Under the pieces are notes generated by a model, which saw nothing but the letters and a program-made list of their open reading frames with translations, was not told the DNA's origin and made no database searches. From the NCBI GenBank assembly GCA_018818365.1, contig JAHISH010000092.1, positions 1-7,418 of the forward strand: a DNA stretch of 7,418 nucleotides. Direction: 5' to 3'. Below, piece after piece: positions 1 through 5,534 of this stretch (positions are counted from its first letter, which is position 1; each line of letters opens with the position of its first letter). A program made the position numbers and the translations under genes. Source of the stretch: Candidatus Omnitrophota bacterium. GTDB lineage: Bacteria; Omnitrophota; Gorgyraeia; Gygaellales; Profunditerraquicolaceae.

Positions 1-392
1 AATCCTAAGATACGCGGCCTTTGATGAATGTATCGTAAGACCTTGGCAAGATACGGCCCTTTTTCCACAATCACCGATTTAAAGCGTTCGCGGAAGAGAT
101 GGCCTCTTCGGTTATAGCGGCCGTTAAAGTAGCGGGTGTAACTTGAATTGATATCATGCATAACCATAGATACAGAATCTTCCTCGCCTTTTAACTCAAA
201 CAAGAGGCTCAATGTCCCTGGAATGAGGCAAAAAGAGAATAATCTGAAACCGTATTGTTCTTTGTATTTCTTTAAAAGTTCTGCATACATGGCGTAATCC
301 TTTTCATCAAGAAAGATATTTTCGCCAAGGTTGCCATTGGCCGTAATATAATACAACGCATTACTGATGTGAATCCGCGGCAATCTTGGCAT
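1..392 (-). CDS. RAYT/IS200-like (Y1_Tnp) transposase relative lacking the HUH histidines; 3' end cut by window edge
   Basis: My own translation from ATG at 392-390 gives 130 uninterrupted codons to the window edge. It starts MPRLPRIHISNALYYITANG, followed by IFLDEKDY, a KYKEQYGFRLFSFCL strand, GHLFRERFKS (97-106) and LRYIHQRP (119-126). This is the order and spacing of REP-associated tyrosine transposases (Y1_Tnp family), which cut and join single-stranded DNA at REP-type hairpins using a His-x-His metal site and a tyrosine. The usual PNHVHLL motif is here PGTLSLL (58-64), so both metal-binding histidines are lost (Thr60 and Ser62 in their place). The tyrosine of the RYIHxNP-type helix is kept (Tyr121), but HLNP has become HQRP. 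The frame is otherwise intact, which argues against simple decay. It may be a domesticated DNA-binding protein; that is inference. The Shine-Dalgarno is weak (AAGAG four bases before ATG). It lies downstream of the riboswitch-controlled terminator. The family call is firm; the lack of catalysis is likely. Confidence 0.85.
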   Translation of the reverse strand, partial: MPRLPRIHISNALYYITANGNLGENIFLDEKDYAMYAELLKKYKEQYGFRLFSFCLIPGTLSLLFELKGEEDSVSMVMHDINSSYTRYFNGRYNRRGHLFRERFKSVIVEKGPYLAKVLRYIHQRPRILG

Positions 393-407
393 TTTTCTCT
401 TTCTATT

Positions 408-447
408 CCTGGCACCGGTACTTTTTCTTCATTTCTGTGCCTGGCAC
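408..447 (-). repeat. REP-like GTGCCAGG repeat pair upstream of the RAYT-like gene
   Basis: On the minus strand GTGCCAGG occurs at 447-440 and again at 415-408, 32 bases apart. The first copy is part of a perfect 11-base palindrome, GTGCCAGGCAC (447-437). The second is preceded by ACCG (GGTGCCAGG). Short palindromes next to RAYT genes are typically the single-stranded hairpins these enzymes recognise. GTGCCAGGCAC-like motifs beside such genes are a pattern I recall from other genomes but cannot check here. Both copies lie in the RAYT-like leader, so they could also be autoregulatory binding sites. Confidence 0.5.
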
Positions 448-461
448 TTTACAAAGAGCTC

Positions 462-495
462 AAAAAAAAATCCCAGGCAAGCATTATACCTGAGA
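462..495 (-). terminator. Intrinsic terminator of the GEMM riboswitch expression platform
   Basis: Reading the minus strand, TCTCAGGTA (495-487) pairs with TGCCTGGGA (479-471) in a 9-bp stem with two G-U wobbles and a 7-base loop, followed immediately by nine T residues (470-462). On the plus strand the same positions give C-A mismatches and no T tract, so the element works only leftward. It starts ten bases after the presumed P1 stem of the riboswitch and ends 69 bases before the RAYT-like start codon, the usual place for a riboswitch expression platform. Confidence 0.88.
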
Positions 496-526
496 TGAAT
501 CTTTTGGAATTTCGGTAGCTTGCCTA
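474..526 (-). promoter_or_regulatory. Predicted antiterminator pairing between aptamer 3' half and terminator
   Basis: GGCAAGC (524-518), within the conserved 3' half of the aptamer, is a perfect complement of GCTTGCC (482-476), which spans the terminator loop and 3' arm. The helix extends to nine pairs with A525-T475 and a U-G wobble 526-474. After an internal loop, ACC (516-514) can also pair with GGT (490-488). This structure excludes both the folded aptamer and the terminator. The simplest reading is that ligand holds the 3' half inside the aptamer, frees the terminator and stops transcription (an OFF switch). The complementarity is seen directly; the direction of switching is inferred. 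Confidence 0.65.
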
Positions 527-592
527 TCCATAATAATTGGACGCACTGCTTTGCGCCCCCCGATTACTCGGAGTTTGCCCTTCTCGTTTCCA
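505..592 (-). promoter_or_regulatory. GEMM-I riboswitch aptamer (cyclic-di-GMP-I family)
   Basis: The minus strand carries ACGAGAAGGGCAAAC (587-573), very close to the J1/2 segment of the Vibrio cholerae Vc2 aptamer as I recall it. A P2 hairpin follows: six pairs, 573-568 with 563-558, capped by a GTAA tetraloop (GNRA class). Next come GGCGCAAAGC (557-548), matching the invariant CGCAAAGC, a short P3 (GTCC 542-539 with GGAT 529-526), and AGGCAAGCTACCGA (525-512), matching the usual AGCCGGGCTACCGA 3' half. TGGAA (592-588) and TTCCA (509-505) can close P1. GEMM-I RNAs bind cyclic di-GMP; a subset binds 3',3'-cGAMP. The GGGCAAAC segment agrees with the c-di-GMP type, but ligand identity needs a structural alignment. 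P3 is shorter than in Vc2. It sits on the transcript leading to the RAYT-like gene, with a terminator directly after it. Confidence 0.9.
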
Positions 593-620
593 CTTTTTAT
601 ATTCTTGAACTCCCGATTAA

Positions 621-649
621 AGGATATCATATATTTGGGTAGATTGCAA
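621..649 (-). promoter_or_regulatory. Candidate sigma-70-type promoter for the riboswitch transcript
   Basis: TTGCAA (649-644) and TATCCT (626-621) are separated by 17 bases on the minus strand, each matching four of six consensus positions. Transcription would start near 614, about 20 bases before the aptamer P1 strand. The surroundings are AT-rich. The alternative is that the riboswitch is reached only by read-through from the upstream genes. The match is modest and unconfirmed. Confidence 0.3.
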
Positions 650-690
650 GTTTTACTTAAATACGGAAATCCCTCCCTTTCTACCTCAAC

Positions 691-719
691 AAAAGGCTGG
701 GTTAAAGAAAACCAAACCC
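691..719 (-). terminator. Weak terminator-like hairpin after the small exported protein gene
   Basis: Two bases past the TAA stop at 724-722, GGGTT (719-715) and AACCC (703-699) can pair around an 11-base loop on the minus strand. AGCC and four T residues (694-691) follow. The stem is short and the T tract brief and displaced, so termination would be leaky. Between this hairpin and the candidate promoter (about 650-690) I see no other recognisable element. Confidence 0.25.
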
Positions 720-721
720 TG

Positions 722-1306
722 TTATTTCTTCCCTTTTTTCTTCTTTTTTGCCGGTTTTGCAGCTTCTTCGCCTTGTGCTATGACCTCTTCTTCAGCAGAT
801 ACTTTTTCCACAGCTGGAACGGAAACTGCGTAATTATCTGGCCTTATGGTGGTAAACCAATAACTTGCTCGTGTCCCTTTCTTCGGTTTAGTCCCCATCG
901 CACCTCTCATATTCCCATCCCCCAAAAGCTCCCCTCTAAAGAAAATCGTCCCTTCATTCTCTTTAACCTGCATAGTCTCCCATATGGCAATACCGTCTTC
1001 CTGTACATTAAGCGAGAAATTAGAAGGGCCATATCCTTTGGCCAAGAGATTTCTTGATGCAATCGTACCATCCTTAAACGTAAAGACATCTTCTTCGGTC
1101 TTTGGTCGTTTACTGTCCTCAAGAGTTACATAGACTACCCATTCTTTACTCTCCAGAGTCTTCTTGCCTTTTTCAAGATGCTGCTGCCGCATAATCTCTT
1201 GGATCGACTTCTGCACATCAACCTGCGGCTCTGTCTGCGCCATAACCGGCACAACCATGCAGACCACAAAACCCAACACCACTGCTGTACATAAAATCTT
1301 TCTCAT
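722..1306 (-). CDS. Small exported beta-rich (lipocalin-like) protein with lysine-rich C-terminus
   Basis: This is a 194-residue protein whose function I cannot name. Residues 1-23 form a clear Sec signal peptide (basic start, hydrophobic core, VMA-Q cleavage site), so it should be periplasmic or surface-exposed. Residues 54-155 look like an antiparallel beta domain of alternating hydrophobic strands: KEWVVYVTLE, a DVFTFKDG turn (73-80), FSLNVQEDG, IWETMQ (108-113), FFRGELLGDGNMRGAMG (122-138) and YWFTT. The W-E-T-M-Q plus F-x-G-E-L pattern recalls short lipocalin-like domains in secreted proteins of uncultured bacteria; this is from memory. The tail (185-194) is almost all Lys after Ala-Glu-rich linker sequence and may contact acidic polymers, RNA or membranes. 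The start is well supported by AAGGAGGAGGAAT directly before ATG. It is separated by 88 bases from the upstream chaperone-like gene and could be cotranscribed with it. The predicted gene is real; its role is unknown. Confidence 0.85.
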   Translation of the reverse strand: MRKILCTAVVLGFVVCMVVPVMAQTEPQVDVQKSIQEIMRQQHLEKGKKTLESKEWVVYVTLEDSKRPKTEEDVFTFKDGTIASRNLLAKGYGPSNFSLNVQEDGIAIWETMQVKENEGTIFFRGELLGDGNMRGAMGTKPKKGTRASYWFTTIRPDNYAVSVPAVEKVSAEEEVIAQGEEAAKPAKKKKKGKK

Positions 1307-1356
1307 ATTCCTCCTCCTTTTTTATTTGTACGCATCAGGCCCCACACTTTTCTCAT
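1303..1356 (-). CDS. Possible 17-codon leader ORF overlapping the downstream start codon
   Basis: ATG at 1356-1354 opens MRKVWGLMRTNKKGGGI and stops at TGA 1305-1303, which overlaps the next gene's ATG as ATGA, the classic arrangement for translational coupling. Its ATG lies in the loop of the 1344-1367 hairpin. The nearest Shine-Dalgarno (AAGGAAG) is about 12 bases upstream, which is long. The GGG end is simply the downstream AGGAGGAGG ribosome site read as codons. It may be chance. Confidence 0.2.
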   Translation of the reverse strand: MRKVWGLMRTNKKGGGI

Positions 1357-1367
1357 GTAGAAAGTGT
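1344..1367 (-). promoter_or_regulatory. Inverted repeat / hairpin in the leader of the small exported protein
   Basis: On the minus strand ACACTTTCT (1367-1359) and AGAAAAGTGT (1353-1344) form a nine-pair hairpin with one bulged A and the loop ACATG. No T tract follows on either strand, so it is not an intrinsic terminator. A 3'-end-stabilising hairpin for the upstream gene, a processing site or a protein operator are all possible. The symmetry is seen directly; the function is unknown. Confidence 0.4.
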
Positions 1368-1394
1368 TCTTCCTTGTAGCGCTTTATTTCACCC

Positions 1395-2495
1395 TTATTC
1401 TTTAACGGCAACAACACCTTCTTGCACAGTCTCCTCTGCCGCAGGGAGACTTGCGACCGGATACACCTTTATAGTAGCTGCAACTTTGAAATTCTTAAAC
1501 CACTCACCGTACCCTTGATTCTTTTTTCTGGTACGCAACTGCGCATAATAGCTTTCTTTCTGGCTCTCAAACTCCGCCTCGTTGGCAGGGCGTTTCCCTA
1601 TCACTTTGAAGACCGCATAGTTTTTATAGATCGACTCAGGCTGGTAGACCTCTCCATCCTCTAACTTCATCATCGCAAAGAGGGCATCGCGGGGGATCCC
1701 CCAAAGGTCAATAAGGAATTCCAACGAGACCATATTGATACTCCTAAACTCCTTTGGTCGCTTCTCCTTCTCCTCTTCCCAGAACTTCTTATTCTTCGCA
1801 ACTTTCTGATAGAATTCATCGGCTAGAACTTTCCCTTCAAATTGTCTCAGTTCAAGGTTAATGGAGTTATGCTCGTTCAAGAACTCCTGCAGGGCTTCAT
1901 CGTCGGTAACCGGGGGATCTATCTGTTGTTTAATGGCATCTTCCAATTTCTGGTTTTGCAGGAGGAAACGAAGCTGGTTTTCCAAGACTTCCGGCGTCAC
2001 ATTAATCCTCTCTTGCGTCCATTTCGCATAGGCCTCTTTATCCTGCTTCCAATCAAAGGCTACTTGTTCAGCGTTGAGTAATTTCCCGATCTCATCATCC
2101 GCCTCTTCCTGGGCAACTTTGATATCCCGGCGGAATGCTTCAAAGTTTAACAAAAGCTGATCCCAAATATACTCTTCCTGCTCTTGGGGCGTCTGCGGCT
2201 GCCTGCCTTTGGCGCCAAAAACCAAGAATACTCCTTTTGCGAAATAATAGTTACTTAAAGGCACCTGAAGGCCAAAGAACTCTCCCGCAGCTTCTTCAGC
2301 CTCTTCGTCCTGCGTTCCTTCTCCCCCTTGCCCTACGAGATCTGGAGTTTCTTCAGAGATACCCGTAACACTATCTCCCACAGAGCTTTTTGGTTCTGCC
2401 TTATCCTGTTCCTGGCTTAAAACCATATTTAAGTTCAAGAGCGGTAATAGTAAAATCGCTAAAAAAATACTAAGCAAGGCTTCTCTCTTCGACAT
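1395..2495 (-). CDS. Exported SurA-like chaperone lacking a recognisable catalytic parvulin core
   Basis: This 366-residue protein has a signal peptide (about 1-27; Leu/Ile-rich core, then SQEQ) and an acidic linker to about residue 72. Residues 78-215 have the helical pattern of SurA N-terminal chaperone domains: LLLNFEAFRRDIKVAQEE (114-131, usually L..EA.r.gI.Vs.eE), then ITPEV-like NVTPEVLENQLRFLLQ (165-180), QKLEDAIKQQI and PVTDDEALQEFLNE (195-208). Residues 265-300 resemble the end of a parvulin repeat (DALFAMMKLEDGEVYQP, then YAVFKVIGKRPA), and 308-345 match the closing SurA/PrsA helix ending in AATIKVY. The roughly 100-residue parvulin core with its GG-LG and active-site segments is not seen, so it probably binds unfolded envelope proteins without prolyl isomerase activity. 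It follows the TPR gene by 16 bases with AAAGGGA as ribosome site, so it belongs to the secretin operon and may serve the secretin or its partners. The family assignment rests on pattern recognition. Confidence 0.75.
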   Translation of the reverse strand: MSKREALLSIFLAILLLPLLNLNMVLSQEQDKAEPKSSVGDSVTGISEETPDLVGQGGEGTQDEEAEEAAGEFFGLQVPLSNYYFAKGVFLVFGAKGRQPQTPQEQEEYIWDQLLLNFEAFRRDIKVAQEEADDEIGKLLNAEQVAFDWKQDKEAYAKWTQERINVTPEVLENQLRFLLQNQKLEDAIKQQIDPPVTDDEALQEFLNEHNSINLELRQFEGKVLADEFYQKVAKNKKFWEEEKEKRPKEFRSINMVSLEFLIDLWGIPRDALFAMMKLEDGEVYQPESIYKNYAVFKVIGKRPANEAEFESQKESYYAQLRTRKKNQGYGEWFKNFKVAATIKVYPVASLPAAEETVQEGVVAVKE

Positions 2496-2511
2496 AAAAA
2501 ATTCCCTTTAT

Positions 2512-3636
2512 CTAATTAACATGTTGTTTGCCCCCGTATGTCTGCCAGGTAATTAAGTACTTTCTTACCCAATCCACATCCTTATCCTCTTTTTTCGCGT
2601 TTTTCAGATAGAGTTGAAAATGTTTCATAGCCTTAGTCCGGTTCACATAATGCTCGGCATAAATATACCCCAAATTGAAATGCGCATAGGCGTCATTAGG
2701 CATCAATTCGATCGTCTTCTCGAATTCAGTGACGGCGCGCCCATACTCCTTCTGCTTGGTATAGTATACGCCAAGGTTATAATGGGTATTTGCAGTCTGC
2801 TTAATAAGCGCCTTATTCTGACGGGCAAGCTCAGCCATCTTCTTAGGCAGAACTCGAGTCTTTTTCTCCAGAAGCGCATTCTTCTTATGCTGTTCGTTAA
2901 ACTTACTTTCAAAATCCCTGACCTTATCATTAAGCGCCAAGACCTGCTCCTTGAGTTTCCTTTCGCTCTCCTTCAATAAATTTTCGCTTGCACGAAGCGT
3001 TCCCAGTTCCGCCTGCGCCTTTCGTAGGTTATTAGATAAATCACTGTTCTCTTTCCTGGCAAAAAGGTTCTCTTGCTCGATTTTTTTGTAATTAGACTTG
3101 CTGCGTTCCTGGGTAAGTATATCTTCCAAGAGCGACTTCTCTTGCAAAATCTGCTTTTGGATGATCTCTAAGTCATTGATCTGCTCTTTTTGAAGCAGTG
3201 TCTTGTCAAAGAACTCTTTCTTTTCTAGCTCGGACGCATCGAGGGTTTTATTTACTTCCCCGATCTTTTCTTCCAGCGTACGGGCACGTTCCCGGTCGCG
3301 GATAAGCGACTTTACCTGGGCACCTAATTTATCCCGGTAGATCTCCAGGGCCTTATATTTCTCCTGGTAGTCTGCATTTTCCCTTTGTATTGTATCATAC
3401 CTGCCCTTGAGGTCAAGATATTCCCTATTCGTATTCTGGAAACTTTCCGTCGAGGCCTTCGTCTCTTGATCTTTCTGTGCTAATTGCGCGCTAAGCTTTT
3501 TTGAAGTTAAGTAGAAATACACACTTCCTGCAATGCCGACTGCCATTACCGCAACCACCGGAACAACCACAAAGATAATCACAAACGTTTTCTTGTAAAT
3601 CTTAAGCTTATTAAAGATGGCCTTAACGGGTATCAT
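2512..3636 (-). CDS. Membrane-anchored coiled-coil protein with two C-terminal TPRs
   Basis: This is a 374-residue protein. A basic N-terminus (KAIFNKLKIYKK) precedes one transmembrane helix (about 17-42), with no lipobox. By the positive-inside rule the rest should lie in the periplasm. Residues 43-275 are charged heptad-type coiled coil, and 282-349 are two TPR units (THYNLGVYYTKQKEYGRAV.., AHFNLGYIYAEHY..) with a capping helix ending KYLITWQT (359-366). The last part is paralogous to the end of the gene on the other side of the secretin (44 identities over about 84 aligned positions, counted by hand). TPR proteins PilF/PilW are pilotins for type IV pilus secretins, so a role in positioning or assembling the neighbouring secretin is plausible; this is inference. 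The start overlaps the secretin stop by 14 bases with AAAGGA eight bases upstream of ATG, implying translational coupling. Confidence 0.85.
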   Translation of the reverse strand: MIPVKAIFNKLKIYKKTFVIIFVVVPVVAVMAVGIAGSVYFYLTSKKLSAQLAQKDQETKASTESFQNTNREYLDLKGRYDTIQRENADYQEKYKALEIYRDKLGAQVKSLIRDRERARTLEEKIGEVNKTLDASELEKKEFFDKTLLQKEQINDLEIIQKQILQEKSLLEDILTQERSKSNYKKIEQENLFARKENSDLSNNLRKAQAELGTLRASENLLKESERKLKEQVLALNDKVRDFESKFNEQHKKNALLEKKTRVLPKKMAELARQNKALIKQTANTHYNLGVYYTKQKEYGRAVTEFEKTIELMPNDAYAHFNLGYIYAEHYVNRTKAMKHFQLYLKNAKKEDKDVDWVRKYLITWQTYGGKQHVN

Positions 3637-5533
3637 AGCGGTGTTCCTTTATCGGGAACTCTCCTTTCTCTTTGACATTATAACTTAAATAATCGCGGTA
3701 GGGTTTGACATCAATGCCGGTAGGAAGAGCACCCGGCAACATGCTTTTCTCTAAAGGCAAATCCAGATACTCCTGGTAATCCTTGCCCATTTTCTCGTAA
3801 AAACCCCTATCCTCATCCCCATACGTTAACACCTTGCCGCTTACAATATGCGGAGTCATCAAGATAACCAGTTCCGTACGCTCAGTCTTCTGAGAGCCTG
3901 ATTTGGCAAAAGTCCCTATGAAGGGGATTTTGCCGATAATCGGCAGTTGTTCGTAGAGTACCGTCTTTTCTTCCTTGCGCAACCCCCCGATCACGATGGT
4001 GGTGCCGTTCTTAACCATGACGGTACTTTCGACCATCGACGAATCGATAATGGGAATACGGTTATTCGTGGGGGTAACCAACGTAGAGGAGACGGTGGAG
4101 ATCTCCGGCTTGATCTTCATCGTAATAAATCCGTCGGTATTGATCGAAGGGGTAACAGAGATCTGAATCCCCACATCCACAAACTGCACCTCTTCAGCGA
4201 TGGTACTGGTCTGCGCGCCTTGCGTGGTGGTCTGGGTCACATAGGCCTGACGTTCTCCCACGTGGATTTTGGACTCTTGATTATTAGTTGCCAAAATCTT
4301 TGGATTTGAGAGCACCCTGGTCTCTCCGAGGTCCGTAAGCATCTTCATCATAATATCGTAGTCGCGCTTGGTATTGAACTCCCCGTAGTGTATTACTTCT
4401 CCCGGCGTCTTCTTGGTACTGGCCGCGTAATTGGTTGTCGTCCCGGAGAACGGATATGAGGCGATATTATCGCTTAAGTTGGCAAACTGTCCGACGCGCG
4501 AAGTCCACGTGTCAGTAGATGCCTGTATCGCAGAGAATGGATACGAGCCGATATATTTTGCGCCGGAATCCGGAGTATTGAGGATATTAAATATCCCCTC
4601 CCACTCTACCCCTTGCGTCAATTGGTCAGAAAGCTTAATCTTAATGACTTTGGTCTCAATGAAGACCTGCCGTGTCTGGGTATCCAACTCCTTAATCAAC
4701 CGCTCGATCTCCACCATCCTCTCAGGAAACGTCTGTACCAAGACTTGGTTATTACGCGCATCTGCCTTGATGCTTCCCACGTTCTTGGAATCTAACCGTG
4801 TCTTTAAAAGTTCTGCGATATCCTGCGCATTGGCATATTTGATATCAAAGACCGTCACCATCCCCTTTTGTTCGAATACCTTCAAAGACTTTTCCATCTC
4901 TTCGATTTTTTCAGGGGTATCCATCAAAAGCACCCCTCCGGATTCCTGATCAACAATTACTTTCCCTATCTCGCTTTTCAAGGCATCGAGGAAACTGACT
5001 GCCTGATCAGGAGTGGCGTACTGCAGATGGATGATCTTTACTTTTCGTAAATCCGTAAAGTTCTCTCCGTAAAGGGCCTTATACTCCGCGCCAGTCATGA
5101 TATGAAAAACCTCTCCCTTTTTGATATAGGCCAGGTCGTTGGAACGAAGCATTAGGTCAAAGACATCTTTAAGCGGGACATTATTTAAAGTAAGCATTAC
5201 GCGGCCGGAGACGTTCTTGGTGGCGATGACATTCAGACTCCCTTTAGTCCCGATATACTTCAAGGCATCCATAATATCCATATTGCGTAGATCTAGAGAG
5301 ATCGGAAGCTCCCATAATTCTTCAGCGGTTAGTTTTATTTGCGGCTCCTCGGATATTTCTTCCGACGATTCTTCCGCTCCCGCTGCCTGCGTTTTCCGTG
5401 CGACAGAAGTACTTTGCACGTTCTCCTCTTGCGGAGAGATAAAATCTTCTTCCTGGGCAGAAGCAACTAATACAGGAATCCCCACAATCCCTATAAATAA
5501 CCCTATTATACCTAACCTCTTTTTCCTGAACAT
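3623..5533 (-). CDS. GspD/PilQ-family secretin (outer-membrane channel)
   Basis: The 636 residues are complete. A signal peptide covers 1-26 (hydrophobic core, ASA-Q), then a Ser/Glu-rich linker. An STN-like domain (about 77-137, ISLDLRNMDIMDALKYIG..VMLTLNNVPLKDVFDLML) is followed by two periplasmic ring domains at about 163-220 and 226-290 (KIIHLQYATPDQAVSFLDAL and TVFDIKYANAQDIAELLKTRL, with the typical D/N-x-x-x-N-Q/GG-V-L-V strands). The secretin beta domain spans about 291-566. It includes ETRVLSNPKILATNNQESKI (404-423) and the family signature VKNGTTIVIGGL (507-518), with PIIGKIPFIGTF (531-542) and ELVILMTPHIV (554-564). A 70-residue C-terminal tail could bind a pilotin. Secretins form the ring-shaped pore for type II secretion, type IV pili or phage export; which system this serves cannot be told, as no ATPase, pilin or platform gene is in view. 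It starts one base after the upstream stop, with GAGAGG before ATG. SYPFS occurs twice (330-334, 359-363) in a loop region. Confidence 0.95.
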   Translation of the reverse strand: MFRKKRLGIIGLFIGIVGIPVLVASAQEEDFISPQEENVQSTSVARKTQAAGAEESSEEISEEPQIKLTAEELWELPISLDLRNMDIMDALKYIGTKGSLNVIATKNVSGRVMLTLNNVPLKDVFDLMLRSNDLAYIKKGEVFHIMTGAEYKALYGENFTDLRKVKIIHLQYATPDQAVSFLDALKSEIGKVIVDQESGGVLLMDTPEKIEEMEKSLKVFEQKGMVTVFDIKYANAQDIAELLKTRLDSKNVGSIKADARNNQVLVQTFPERMVEIERLIKELDTQTRQVFIETKVIKIKLSDQLTQGVEWEGIFNILNTPDSGAKYIGSYPFSAIQASTDTWTSRVGQFANLSDNIASYPFSGTTTNYAASTKKTPGEVIHYGEFNTKRDYDIMMKMLTDLGETRVLSNPKILATNNQESKIHVGERQAYVTQTTTQGAQTSTIAEEVQFVDVGIQISVTPSINTDGFITMKIKPEISTVSSTLVTPTNNRIPIIDSSMVESTVMVKNGTTIVIGGLRKEEKTVLYEQLPIIGKIPFIGTFAKSGSQKTERTELVILMTPHIVSGKVLTYGDEDRGFYEKMGKDYQEYLDLPLEKSMLPGALPTGIDVKPYRDYLSYNVKEKGEFPIKEHRYDTR

Positions 5534-5534
5534 C

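Noticed and set aside
734..760. A-AAA-AAG slippery heptamer in the lysine-rich 3' end of the small exported protein gene, in the correct frame for a -1 shift
   Set aside because: Runs of Lys codons create this by chance; no good stimulatory stem or internal Shine-Dalgarno is seen, and a shift would only swap the tail for about 14 other residues.
551..1057. A 168-codon open frame on the plus strand
   Set aside because: It runs antisense through the riboswitch aptamer and the well-supported exported protein gene, has no ribosome site or family resemblance, and its composition is that of a shadow frame.
1344..1367. Intrinsic terminator between the chaperone-like gene and the small exported protein gene
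   Set aside because: The hairpin is followed by GGGGCC on the minus strand and by no T tract on either strand.
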